From the IMG/VR virus record IMGVR_UViG_3300020179_000039, positions 1 through 56,003 of that record: a DNA stretch of 56,003 nucleotides; one strand, given 5' to 3'. The translations under genes were made by a program, and so were the position numbers. Positions 9,603-15,716 of this stretch are shown one piece after another; positions within the stretch are counted from its first letter, which is position 1; each line of letters opens with the position of its first letter. Origin of the DNA: a virus. Below the pieces are notes generated by a model. The model did not search any database and was not told the DNA's origin. It saw only the letters and a list, made by a program, of their open reading frames with translations.

Positions 9603-9747
9603 TTTGGTTTTGTTTCTTAATGAATGTCAGTGAGCGAGTTTCACGCTCATTACCTAATATCCAGGATATACTTGCGAGTAAACCCTGTAACCCTTTCCAC
9701 CAAGTGGGGATAGGCGTGTTATTTTTACGCTTACACCAACACGACAT
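9493..9747 (-). CDS. Possible small basic protein overlapping the next gene
   Basis: This is an open frame of 84 codons starting MSCWCKRKNNTP, with a Trp-rich part (TWWKGLQGLLASISWILG) and a basic polar tail. It begins just after the tmRNA 3' end and overlaps the next gene by 110 bases in another frame, which argues against full translation. Only the 5' 145 bases would be free of overlap. A hairpin (TGAGCG/CGCTCA) lies in it. It may be a real leader gene or a chance frame. Confidence 0.25.
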   Translation of the reverse strand: MSCWCKRKNNTPIPTWWKGLQGLLASISWILGNERETRSLTFIKKQNQNGSKQNNKKGKTGSLRSGKVPNHYRSNVLQKGEHCS

Positions 9748-9754
9748 TGACTTG

Positions 9755-10129
9755 TGGAGGTGGTGGGATTCGAACCCACGTCCAATAAAGAAGCAGTTCA
9801 ATGCAGCTTATCACATGCTTAGTACTGATCATTTTGTTGACGTCAACGAAATGGTCTGCACCGTAAAGGCACACCAAGTAGGTCGCACTCCACCACTTAG
9901 TTTTACGAACTAAGAAACGTGTTTGTGACTTTCTGTTCCAAGGTTGTCACCACCCGATGACTAGGCAGCAAGTTCTAACTCAGCACCCACGAAAGACATA
10001 GCGTCTTCCCAAGTCATAGACGAAAGTTCAGTTTCGCCGGTTATATTCTGGTACGTGATTATAGAGAGCAGGACCATCTCTCTGCATGTGCATTGACCCT
10101 CGCAGTACTGTCGAAAGCCTTTCACCCCC
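9755..10129 (-). ncRNA. ssrA: tmRNA (transfer-messenger RNA)
   Basis: This 375-base tmRNA frees stalled ribosomes by adding a degradation tag. The minus-strand 5' end GGGGGTG pairs with the 3' end CACCTCC over seven base pairs with one G-U. The segment GGCTTTCGACAG matches the conserved tmRNA GGATTCGAC region. A T-arm with loop TTCGAAT lies just before the 3' acceptor strand. The internal tag frame (9961-10038) starts near GETELSSMTW, ends GAELELAA and stops with TAG. Discriminator A is present and the terminal CCA is not fully encoded. The ~25-residue tag is much longer than the roughly 10-residue tags usual in bacteria. Confidence 0.88.
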
Positions 10130-10130
10130 C

Positions 10131-10461
10131 ATATTATAACTGATTTCATTAGGTGGGAATCCTGACTACCCACAAGTCCAACGTATACCCCTTTTAACCT
10201 ATAGTCCAACAGAGTAGCTAATTCTGTTGTGTTGACTAGCTGGATTATCTACCAGCACCTGCTGCAGAGATCAGTATAGTATACTTCGCAGGACTACAGA
10301 GCTTATTGGTTGCGCTCACCTTTAAGATGCATGGTTTTATCTCATATACATGACAACGTGCTTCCTAGTGCTTTTCAGCACAGTGACACTACCTTAACCC
10401 CTCTCAAGAGTTTGTTCAGTCACAAATGAAAATCAGATTTTTCAAAGAACGATTTATTCTG
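10131..10461 (-). other. Gene-free stretch with several stable hairpins
   Basis: About 330 bases without a coding frame lie between the tmRNA 5' end and the tRNA-Met 3' end. On the minus strand I see at least three perfect hairpins: GTGCT-GAAA-AGCAC at 10368-10381 with a GNRA tetraloop, GCTGG/CCAGC at 10239-10256, and CAACAGA/TCTGTTG at 10207-10229. This is more structure than expected of a spacer. It could be a separate RNA, or the processed leader of a transcript running through tRNA-Met and tmRNA. No known RNA family is recognised. Confidence 0.4.
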
Positions 10462-10536
10462 TTGCGGGGGTGAGATTCGAACTCACGTGGTTTGGCTTAT
10501 GAGACCAAGCTGGAACCTACTCCAGTCCACCCCGCC
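10462..10536 (-). tRNA. tRNA-Met (CAT), initiator-like
   Basis: This minus-strand tRNA has the anticodon loop CTCATAA (anticodon CAT) and a T-arm GTGAG-TTCGAAT-CTCAC. The acceptor GGCGGGG pairs with CCCCGCA except at the first position, where G1 faces A72. An unpaired 1-72 position and two G-C pairs in the anticodon stem are features of bacterial initiator tRNA, and the stretch GCGGGGTGGA also matches initiator sequences. The D-arm is irregular (CTGG/CCAG set two bases late). CCA is not fully encoded. Elongator Met or a lysidine-modified Ile tRNA are the alternatives. Confidence 0.8.
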
Positions 10537-10541
10537 TTTAA

Positions 10542-10817
10542 TTACCAGACAATTGCAATGTCTCTTTCAGCAATCATCAAACGAGTTTCACCTTCCACTT
10601 CAATAATCTCTGTGTTCTGAAGAATAATGGCAGGGATGTAAACCTTATCGCCAACTTTTACCAGAGATACCTCCTCACCTACAGCATAAACTTCGAGAGC
10701 TGTCCACTGCTTCATCATTGTTTTTTCAAGCTCTGCTTCTCCTTCTGGAGTAAGGATAACCTTGGATTCAGGTTTTACAGGCTTATTTAATAAAATTCTT
10801 GTTCCTACTAATTTCAT
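10542..10817 (-). CDS. GroES-like co-chaperonin
   Basis: This 91-residue protein has the order and length of GroES. An N-terminal strand (GTRILLNKPVKPESKVILTPEG) precedes a mobile-loop region, followed by LEVYAVGEEVSLVKVGDKVYIP and the C-terminal IEVEGETRLMIAERDIAIVW. The last two match the GroES core, V-x-x-G-x-x-V-x-x-G-D-x-V and E-x-x-I-x-x-x-D-I-x-A-I. It would cap host GroEL during folding of phage proteins, as T4 gp31 does. It lies between tRNA genes on the virion strand, consistent with a late role. The mobile loop (AELEKTMMKQW) differs from the usual GGI form. Confidence 0.8.
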   Translation of the reverse strand: MKLVGTRILLNKPVKPESKVILTPEGEAELEKTMMKQWTALEVYAVGEEVSLVKVGDKVYIPAIILQNTEIIEVEGETRLMIAERDIAIVW

Positions 10818-10820
10818 AAC

Positions 10821-10892
10821 TTATTTTTTACACCAACCAAAACATATTTTTCCAAAAGTGAGTTTATTGATTAAATTACAGATGTGTTTCAT
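10821..10892 (-). CDS. Possible 23-residue peptide
   Basis: A short minus-strand frame (MKHICNLINKLTFGKICFGW plus three residues) ends four bases before the GroES-like start. It could be a leader peptide or chance. The spacing is typical of this genome, but no other support exists. Confidence 0.25.
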   Translation of the reverse strand: MKHICNLINKLTFGKICFGWCKK

Positions 10893-10917
10893 ATTTTTTA
10901 GTTTTTTAGTTTTTTAG

Positions 10918-10991
10918 AGCCACCAGTAGGAATCGAACCCACAACCTACTGAGTACAAATCAGTTGCTCTACCAGATTGAGCTATGGTGGC
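10918..10991 (-). tRNA. tRNA-Thr (TGT)
   Basis: This is a full minus-strand cloverleaf. The acceptor GCCACCA pairs with TGGTGGC, the D-arm is GCTC-AATCTGGTA-GAGC, the anticodon stem ACTGA/TCAGT encloses loop TTTGTAC (anticodon TGT, reading ACA), and the T-arm GTGGG-TTCGATT-CCTAC has one G-U pair. The discriminator is T and CCA is not encoded. ACA is a frequent Thr codon in these AT-rich genes. Confidence 0.92.
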
Positions 10992-10996
10992 AGGAC

Positions 10997-11122
10997 CTAA
11001 TCAGTTTTCTTTTTTTGTTGGTTTTTCTTAGAAAACTTTTCAAAACCACGGTTTTCGTAGTTCTTATCCTCCATCTCCTCAATCCAACGGTTTCGCTTAG
11101 GTCCTCCTCGTTGCTTTTTCAT
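10997..11122 (-). CDS. Small basic protein
   Basis: This 41-residue protein begins MKKQRGGPKRNRWIEEMEDK and ends in a Lys-rich tail (KKNQQKKKTD). It starts with ATG and ends with TAG, and lies between tRNA-Thr and the coiled-coil gene on the same strand. The strongly basic composition suggests nucleic-acid binding. No family is recognised. Codon use looks coding throughout. Confidence 0.5.
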   Translation of the reverse strand: MKKQRGGPKRNRWIEEMEDKNYENRGFEKFSKKNQQKKKTD

Positions 11123-11148
11123 TTTAAAGAATTTTGTGAATGGATAAA

Positions 11149-11170
11149 CCCCCCGCGTTTATGCGGAGGG
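11149..11170 (-). terminator. Intrinsic terminator
   Basis: On the minus strand CCCTCCGC and GCGGGGGG form a GC-rich hairpin with loop ATAAAC, followed by TTTAT. It lies downstream of the coiled-coil gene at 11220. Confidence 0.55.
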
Positions 11171-11219
11171 CTTATTCCATAGGTTTTCACAGGTATTGGA
11201 TTTCACTTTCACACCTTTC

Positions 11220-11504
11220 TTAACTATTGCGTTTGAGAGTTCTTCCACCTCCAGACGCCGGTTCTTCATTAGGGGTAATATTTTCATCCTGCTCACCTTC
11301 TTCCTGTGAAGCCTGCATTGCACTCATAGTCATAATAGCATTTATTCGCTGTGCATCAGCAATAGCTGCTTTACTGTTCAGATCTGCAAGTTGGTGTCTA
11401 AGACTTGCCAACTCAATCTGTGCTTTGTACCATGCAATAATCTCGTCTCGCGAAGGCTGCTCTTGCTTTTGAGCGTCCTGTGCAAGGTTTTCATTTGTAT
11501 CCAT
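11220..11504 (-). CDS. Small coiled-coil protein
   Basis: This 94-residue protein has a polar acidic N-terminus, a helix with coiled-coil heptads (about residues 20-65) and a disordered, acidic, glycine-rich tail (EEPASGGGRTLKRNS). It is the first gene of the long minus-strand virion block. A matching Bacteroidota promoter lies at 11532-11563. The function is unknown; a minor virion or chaperone-like role fits its position. Confidence 0.65.
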   Translation of the reverse strand: MDTNENLAQDAQKQEQPSRDEIIAWYKAQIELASLRHQLADLNSKAAIADAQRINAIMTMSAMQASQEEGEQDENITPNEEPASGGGRTLKRNS

Positions 11505-11531
11505 ATTCTTATTGGTTTAAGGTCTACAATA

Positions 11532-11563
11532 CAAATATACTTAGAAAGTTTAAATTCTACAAA
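11532..11563 (-). promoter_or_regulatory. Bacteroidota-type promoter for the minus block
   Basis: On the minus strand TTTG (11563-11560), exactly 20 bases, then TATATTTG (11539-11532). This fits the TTTG / TAnnTTTG promoter of Bacteroidota. Transcription would start near 11525, about 20 bases before the gene at 11504. Confidence 0.6.
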
Positions 11564-11571
11564 TTTATTAC

Positions 11572-11579
11572 TATTTTTG
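11572..11579 (+). promoter_or_regulatory. Possible -7 element for the plus block
   Basis: TATTTTTG fits TAnnTTTG and lies 31 bases before the ATG of the first plus-strand gene, followed by TAGAG. The upstream TTTG element is poor. It makes a divergent pair with the minus promoter at 11532-11563. Confidence 0.4.
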
Positions 11580-11610
11580 TAGAGGTGAGGTTAAACTTTT
11601 AAAGTGTAAT

Positions 11611-11811
11611 ATGCCAGATAGGTATACTTCGAGCTTGAAACTTAAGAAGATACGTGATATCTTACTTAAGAAGGGGTTTAAATACCTTGACGAATATAAG
11701 ACTATCAAAGTCTACAAGAATCGGGAATACAAGTTGTACAGAACCGAAACTGTAGATATTATTACAGATGCAAAAGACAACCGATTGGGTATTATAACGC
11801 AAGACCTATGA
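11611..11811 (+). CDS. Small unknown protein opening the plus block
   Basis: This 66-residue basic protein has a helix (LKLKKIRDILLKKGFKYL) followed by strands (TIKVYKNREYKLYRTETVDII). The layout recalls small double-stranded-RNA-binding-like folds such as HicA, but the conserved His of HicA is not visible, so I make no assignment. Its ATGA overlaps the start of the next gene. As the first gene after the divergent promoter it is probably early. Confidence 0.6.
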   Translation: MPDRYTSSLKLKKIRDILLKKGFKYLDEYKTIKVYKNREYKLYRTETVDIITDAKDNRLGIITQDL

Positions 11812-12305
11812 AAGTCAATAGAGAATTAGAATGGGAAGCCATTGTAAAAGTATGTAGCCAGCTAGAAGAACTAGCTGTATACCATGAATTAAGTCCTCAG
11901 AACACTGTAGTTGCAATGGTTTCTCCTGACTACAGTGCTACTGTTGCTATGCATGTAGCACATCATCTCAGTAAGAATGGTGAAATGCTTGATATTATAC
12001 CTGTGGATATACCTTATCCAGACGAAGATCCTGCACATTTTCAAGATGACTTTATACATTTTGTTTCTCATAAGTTTGACTCTTACGAGCATGTAATCAT
12101 TGTAGAAGGAGGTGTCATTTCTGGAAAAACCTTTGAGTTTATTCATTCAGATCTTAAGGATAAGGGACTTAATGTAATCTCGGTTGCGTTATTTGAAAAT
12201 GTACACAGTGTATTTTGGTCTGACATAGTAGGCTTCTATTATGACTGGAAAAAAGAACCTCTAGAGTTTTATTGGGAGAGAGAAAATAAACATTGGAATT
12301 TTTAA
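11808..12305 (+). CDS. Phosphoribosyltransferase-fold-like protein
   Basis: This 165-residue protein has the pattern of type I PRTases: an N-terminal helix, strand VVAMVSPDYSATVAMHVAHHL, then HVIIVEGGVISGKTFEFI (about residues 96-113), which occupies the place of the PRPP-binding loop. That loop is normally VDDVxxTGxT; here E-G-G replaces the acidic pair, so catalytic activity is doubtful. A later strand (LNVISVALFEN) also fits. It may be a non-catalytic or regulatory relative. It overlaps the previous gene by four bases. Confidence 0.45.
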   Translation: MKVNRELEWEAIVKVCSQLEELAVYHELSPQNTVVAMVSPDYSATVAMHVAHHLSKNGEMLDIIPVDIPYPDEDPAHFQDDFIHFVSHKFDSYEHVIIVEGGVISGKTFEFIHSDLKDKGLNVISVALFENVHSVFWSDIVGFYYDWKKEPLEFYWERENKHWNF

Positions 12306-12306
12306 T

Positions 12307-12741
12307 ATGGCAAAGAAAAAAGCAATATTCAAGTTCAACGGTGGTCAGGGAGCACTGTTATGTAGTAAATGTAGTAAAATCATTAAAACAGGAAAACAGA
12401 TGAGTAAAAAAGAAATCGCTGCTATGAAAGGTGAGCAGCACTTAGATGCACAATACTGTGAAGATTGTGGTGGTCAAAAGCCTGAACCCAAAATATTTTA
12501 TTTGAAACGTGAAGAGGATAATAAACTTATTGCTGGTTTGAGTTATAAGTTTGTTGAATGGAACGAAAACGGTACGGGTAAAGATTTACATGATGAACCT
12601 AAAGAAGGTTACAGCTTTATTATGGACCCCAATCCTATTGACTTTACTTGGTTAACTACTCAAATTACTGAAATTCTCACAGACGATGAGAAACTCTTAA
12701 AGTTTAAAACCAAAAACTCCACGTATACACTGGAAAAATAA
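12307..12741 (+). CDS. Zinc-finger protein of unknown function
   Basis: This 144-residue protein has an N-terminal four-Cys zinc site, CSKC (near residue 19) and CEDC (near residue 57). A mostly beta C-terminal part follows, with FVEWNENGTG and a strand-rich end. The first residues are basic (MAKKKAIFKF). It starts one base after the previous stop. No family is recognised. Confidence 0.65.
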   Translation: MAKKKAIFKFNGGQGALLCSKCSKIIKTGKQMSKKEIAAMKGEQHLDAQYCEDCGGQKPEPKIFYLKREEDNKLIAGLSYKFVEWNENGTGKDLHDEPKEGYSFIMDPNPIDFTWLTTQITEILTDDEKLLKFKTKNSTYTLEK

Positions 12742-12751
12742 AACCAACCTT

Positions 12752-13084
12752 ATGACAGACGAACAAATCCTCAAATATGGTGAAATTCAATATTTGAAAG
12801 GTCGTATTGATGAGCTTGAAAAAGCGGCAGCCGTTGTATTAAGTACACAATCTGTACGCAGAGTTGATGCTCGTTTAGATAAATACTATACCAAGCTTAG
12901 AGAAGCTGATGAAATATCATACTTCTTGCATTTTGTGGAATCTCAAAATGTTAGAATGAGTAAACAAAAAAGCAAAAGACATCTTCAAGAGTTACTAAAA
13001 GAAGTTATAGAACATGTAAGTGACATAGACTTAAAGATTAAAATTGCAGAACATATTTCAAAAGTAAGTGATGAGAGAAGCTAA
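12752..13084 (+). CDS. Unknown helical protein
   Basis: This 110-residue helical protein has alternating charged residues (ILKYGEIQYLKGRIDELEKAA and LLKEVIEHVSDIDLKIKIAE) that suggest coiled coils. Its end overlaps the start of the PhoH-like gene by 14 bases, so the two are probably translated together. No motif is recognised. Confidence 0.6.
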   Translation: MTDEQILKYGEIQYLKGRIDELEKAAAVVLSTQSVRRVDARLDKYYTKLREADEISYFLHFVESQNVRMSKQKSKRHLQELLKEVIEHVSDIDLKIKIAEHISKVSDERS

Positions 13085-13718
13085 CCGTACCCGTAAGAAT
13101 GAGATTCGATACAAAGTAGATCTGAATGAAGAACAAAAAGAAGTTAAAAGATTAATTCGTGAGAATCAAGTTGTGGTTATAACAGGTAGAGCCGGCTGCG
13201 GTAAATCGCTTGTATCTGCACAAACTGCTTTAGATTTCTTATTTAAAAAAGAAGCAGAGAGAATTTTAGTTACTCGTGCCACTATTGAAGTAGGAAACTC
13301 TCTTGGCTTTTTACCAGGTTCTCTAGATGAAAAGTTTAATCCTTATCTAGAAGCGTTTCAAGAAAACCTATTAAAATGTTACGATCGTCTGCGCATTGAA
13401 GAATTGATTAAGGACAAGGTTATTGAAGCCATGCCTGTACAGTTTATTCGTGGTAAAACAATCGATGACGTGCTAGTTGTAGAAGAAGCTCAGAACCTAA
13501 ATAAATCTCAGATGCTAGCTATTCTCACTCGTCTCGGAAAGACTGGTAAAATCATTATCAATGGTGATAATGAGCAAAAGGATATCAAAGATGAGTACAA
13601 TGGACTAAGCTACGTAATTGAACTTAGTAAAAAGATTGAAGAAATCAAATGGATCAAGCTAAAAGTTAACCACCGATCCGATTTGGTCGGAAAAATTCTA
13701 GACTATGAATACAAATGA
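13071..13718 (+). CDS. phoH: PhoH-like P-loop ATPase
   Basis: This 215-residue ATPase has a Q-motif-like lead (LNEEQKEVKRLI), Walker A GRAGCGKS (near residue 37), Walker B VLVVEEAQN (near 134) and the downstream IIINGDNEQKD and KVNHRSDLVGKI segments typical of the PhoH core of superfamily 1. PhoH-like proteins are frequent in phages; their role is not settled, with RNA or nucleic-acid unwinding most often proposed. I take the ATG at 13071 as the start rather than the GTG one codon earlier. It overlaps the next gene by 14 bases. Confidence 0.82.
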   Translation: MREANRTRKNEIRYKVDLNEEQKEVKRLIRENQVVVITGRAGCGKSLVSAQTALDFLFKKEAERILVTRATIEVGNSLGFLPGSLDEKFNPYLEAFQENLLKCYDRLRIEELIKDKVIEAMPVQFIRGKTIDDVLVVEEAQNLNKSQMLAILTRLGKTGKIIINGDNEQKDIKDEYNGLSYVIELSKKIEEIKWIKLKVNHRSDLVGKILDYEYK

Positions 13719-14241
13719 TGAAATAGAAAAAATTCGTGAGCTAAGGCAAAAGCTTGCTAAACAAATCGTAGACATTTATCCTAAGATGTTTACTTTTTGT
13801 GTAAGACTTAATTGTGAACCCGATCCTTATGAGGACTATGGTAAAGATATGGGTGTAGGTATTGGGTGGTATCCCATTATTAAAAAGCTTGTAGAGACCA
13901 TTCACGAAAACGATACCCGTTTAAATCTAGAAAAAAATATAAATCATATTACCAAAGTCACACAAATTAAAGAGAAGTTCGGCGGTCTTCGGTTCTATGT
14001 AACAGCTACATCAGATGAAAACTGGGAAGCTATTAAGAAAGCTGAAGAAGAATCCTTTTTTACTTGCGAAGAATGTGGTTCTAAAGAAGATGTCGGCAGA
14101 TGGAACGATGGATGGATACTTACTAAATGTAAGAAATGTGCAATAAAAGAATTTGAAAGCCGGCAATGGAAAGAGGGTGTAACTTTTGCTGATATATTCC
14201 AAACCTGGAATGATATTGAGCAAAACAAATACGATGACTAG
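13705..14241 (+). CDS. Phage zinc-finger protein of a common unknown family
   Basis: This 178-residue protein has an N-terminal part with GVGIGWYPIIKKLVETI and ITQIKEKFGGLRFY-like segments, then a four-Cys zinc site (CEEC near residue 121, CKKC near 145) separated by a GRWNDGWILT stretch. This combination recurs in many unrelated phages as an uncharacterised protein. The end overlaps the convergent minus-strand gene by four bases. Confidence 0.7.
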   Translation: MNTNDEIEKIRELRQKLAKQIVDIYPKMFTFCVRLNCEPDPYEDYGKDMGVGIGWYPIIKKLVETIHENDTRLNLEKNINHITKVTQIKEKFGGLRFYVTATSDENWEAIKKAEEESFFTCEECGSKEDVGRWNDGWILTKCKKCAIKEFESRQWKEGVTFADIFQTWNDIEQNKYDD

Positions 14242-14441
14242 CTTATAGCAAAGGACAGCGTCCATTTTAACCAACTAAGCTCGAGGTTGTAGTGGTAATA
14301 TTTACCAACAACCTTGGGCTTTTTTGTTTTCTGGTCTACTACAACCTTAAAGTCTTCCTCATACCACAAAGTAAGTGCGGGTAAAATGAAGAAGTTGTTA
14401 AAGTTCGGCATCAGCGCGAAACGGTTAAAAATTATTTTCAT
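14238..14441 (-). CDS. Small unknown protein
   Basis: This 67-residue protein, beginning MKIIFNRFALMPNF, is aromatic and basic with a strand-like centre (FKVVVDQKTKKPKVVGKYYHY). It lies three bases downstream of the peptidase-like gene, whose start also reads MKIIF, and both belong to a small minus-strand island that includes tRNA-Arg. No motif is recognised. Confidence 0.55.
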   Translation of the reverse strand: MKIIFNRFALMPNFNNFFILPALTLWYEEDFKVVVDQKTKKPKVVGKYYHYNLELSWLKWTLSFAIS

Positions 14442-14443
14442 GG

Positions 14444-14767
14444 TTACTTTGATTTAGGTAGGAACTCTTGTATAACTGAAGCAAATATGGACGTGTTTAT
14501 TTCAAACTGTTTATGGTCCATAAAGAAATGGTAGTTGCCTTGCACCGAGGTGTCTGAAAACCTCGTCGCGGTAATCACCGCAATAGCCTCCATCACCTCA
14601 TGACATATAATACTAAACGTATATGTAGGATCACTCTTTAGAAAGAGCGTGCCTATTACCATCTCATTACGGGAGAAGTCAAATGATCCGCCCGCCTCAT
14701 CCTTTCTCTGTATTACAGTAAATGTATGAGAGAGGATCTTAATGTTTTTAGGGAATATAATTTTCAT
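14444..14767 (-). CDS. Small HE-motif protein, possible metallopeptidase relative
   Basis: In this 107-residue protein the helix SIICHEVMEAIAV (near residue 54) contains an HE pair, as in zincin metallopeptidases and small phage proteins related to them, preceded by a strand-rich part. A second metal ligand may be the His in YHFFMDHKQFE. The full HExxH is absent (HEVME), so catalysis is uncertain. Similar short phage proteins exist, but I cannot name the family. Confidence 0.5.
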   Translation of the reverse strand: MKIIFPKNIKILSHTFTVIQRKDEAGGSFDFSRNEMVIGTLFLKSDPTYTFSIICHEVMEAIAVITATRFSDTSVQGNYHFFMDHKQFEINTSIFASVIQEFLPKSK

Positions 14768-14818
14768 AAACTACATATATGTCCAGTTTATACACTAAAA
14801 AACTGGACAGGGTTTTAG

Positions 14819-14892
<74 letters not shown>

Positions 14893-14898
14893 ATGTCA

Positions 14899-14928
14899 CA
14901 AATATATACAAATTATTCTTCAGTTCTA
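14899..14928 (-). promoter_or_regulatory. Promoter candidate for the tRNA-Arg island
   Basis: TATATTTG on the minus strand at 14906-14899 matches the -7 element. About 22 bases upstream the sequence reads ATGTAGAAC, a weak form of the TTTGTAGAA seen at other promoters. The start point would fall at the tRNA 5' end. Confidence 0.4.
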
Positions 14929-14930
14929 CA

Positions 14931-14946
14931 TGTTCCACGTGGAACG
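14931..14946. promoter_or_regulatory. parS-like palindrome
   Basis: TGTTCCACGTGGAACG contains the perfect 14-base palindrome GTTCCACGTGGAAC (14932-14945). It matches the chromosomal parS site bound by ParB proteins as known from Pseudomonas (TGTTCCACGTGGAACA type) in 15 of 16 positions. It lies just upstream of the tRNA-Arg promoter in a gene-free region. It could recruit host ParB, or be an operator for an unrelated regulator. Confidence 0.55.
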
Positions 14947-15125
14947 TCTACAATATGTAGAATTTACTACCCCCGTAGTTCTAACAGGAAAAAGACACCC
15001 CCCCCTATACGGTGCTCAGATGCATACAAGGGAGAAAGAGGGGGGAGGGATTATAATAACTATCCCAAGGTTCAAAAAAAACTGTACCCACCCCCGGTGT
15101 AATCCAGCATGAAAAAGCACTGAGT

Positions 15126-15227
15126 ATGTATCACTGGTACATCATTTCGGGAGTCAGTATCCTTGCAAAGTCCCTGCGAGAAGCGTATCGCTACTTCAGA
15201 GACAACTGCAAGGAGAAAGGTGAGTAA
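15126..15227 (+). CDS. Possible 33-residue protein
   Basis: This short frame, MYHWYIISGVSILAKSLREA continuing with YRYFRDNCKEKGE, has a hydrophobic N-terminal half and a charged helix with plausible codon use. It is followed by a hairpin at 15257. No ribosome-binding site is evident. It may be a small membrane-associated peptide or part of a structured RNA. Confidence 0.35.
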   Translation: MYHWYIISGVSILAKSLREAYRYFRDNCKEKGE

Positions 15228-15256
15228 GGATTACTCACGCCCGGCAGCAACACACA

Positions 15257-15295
15257 GGTGGTAGTAGTATGTAGTAAGTATATACTATTACCACC
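15257..15295 (+). terminator. Long hairpin, possible terminator
   Basis: GGTGGTAGTAGTAT pairs with ATACTATTACCACC (14 pairs, one G-U), followed by TTTTA. It separates the small frame at 15126 from the membrane-protein gene. Confidence 0.45.
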
Positions 15296-15355
15296 TTTTA
15301 CATGCAAATACTCACCACCTTAAGTAATCAACTAAAACCCCTAAATATCACAGTT

Positions 15356-15583
15356 ATGAAAAACCTCAAGCACTTCGTACTACCCGTACAAATTGTAGCA
15401 CTCTTCGTGTTACCCGCAATGATGTTAACTATTATCATCAGTGCTATCGCAACTATGTTCGTCATCCTATCAGACCTTACGTTCATGGACGTCACCACCA
15501 GCGGTATTACCGCAATCTTCGGTGTGTTCGGATACATAGGGATGCTGATAGCAGTAGGACAATGGATGTGGGACGAGCAATAA
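15356..15583 (+). CDS. Small membrane protein
   Basis: This 75-residue protein (MKNLKHFVLPVQ...) has two hydrophobic segments, about residues 8-36 and 48-68, and an acidic end (QWMWDEQ). I prefer this ATG over one 54 bases upstream because the basic N-terminus followed directly by a membrane helix is the usual form. The function is unknown. It is followed by a strong hairpin. Confidence 0.6.
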   Translation: MKNLKHFVLPVQIVALFVLPAMMLTIIISAIATMFVILSDLTFMDVTTSGITAIFGVFGYIGMLIAVGQWMWDEQ

Positions 15584-15609
15584 CTCACCACCTCATCCTT
15601 TAAGACAAT

Positions 15610-15650
15610 ACCCCGTTTCAGTGCTTAAAGAGCGTGCACTGATTCGGGGT
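15610..15650 (+). terminator. Hairpin terminator
   Basis: ACCCCG and TCAGTGC pair with GCACTGA and CGGGGT (13 pairs with a 2x2 internal loop), followed by TTTATAATT. It ends the membrane-protein transcript before the paralogous pair. Confidence 0.55.
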
Positions 15651-15716
15651 TTATAATTAATACGCTCTAAAAATCCCTAAAACCTTGTCGGTGTATAGGT
15701 AACCGCATCACTAGTC

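Noticed and set aside
9581-9913. Plus-strand frame of 110 codons
   Set aside because: It runs antisense across the tmRNA and an adjacent hairpin, and has atypical composition.
9961-10209. Open frame of 82 codons on the minus strand
   Set aside because: Its end is the tmRNA tag frame and its start lies upstream of the tmRNA 5' end; the frame is a by-product of the RNA gene.
11611-12305. HicA-type toxin with an antitoxin partner
   Set aside because: The first protein lacks the conserved His of HicA, and the second has PRTase-like rather than HicB-like features.
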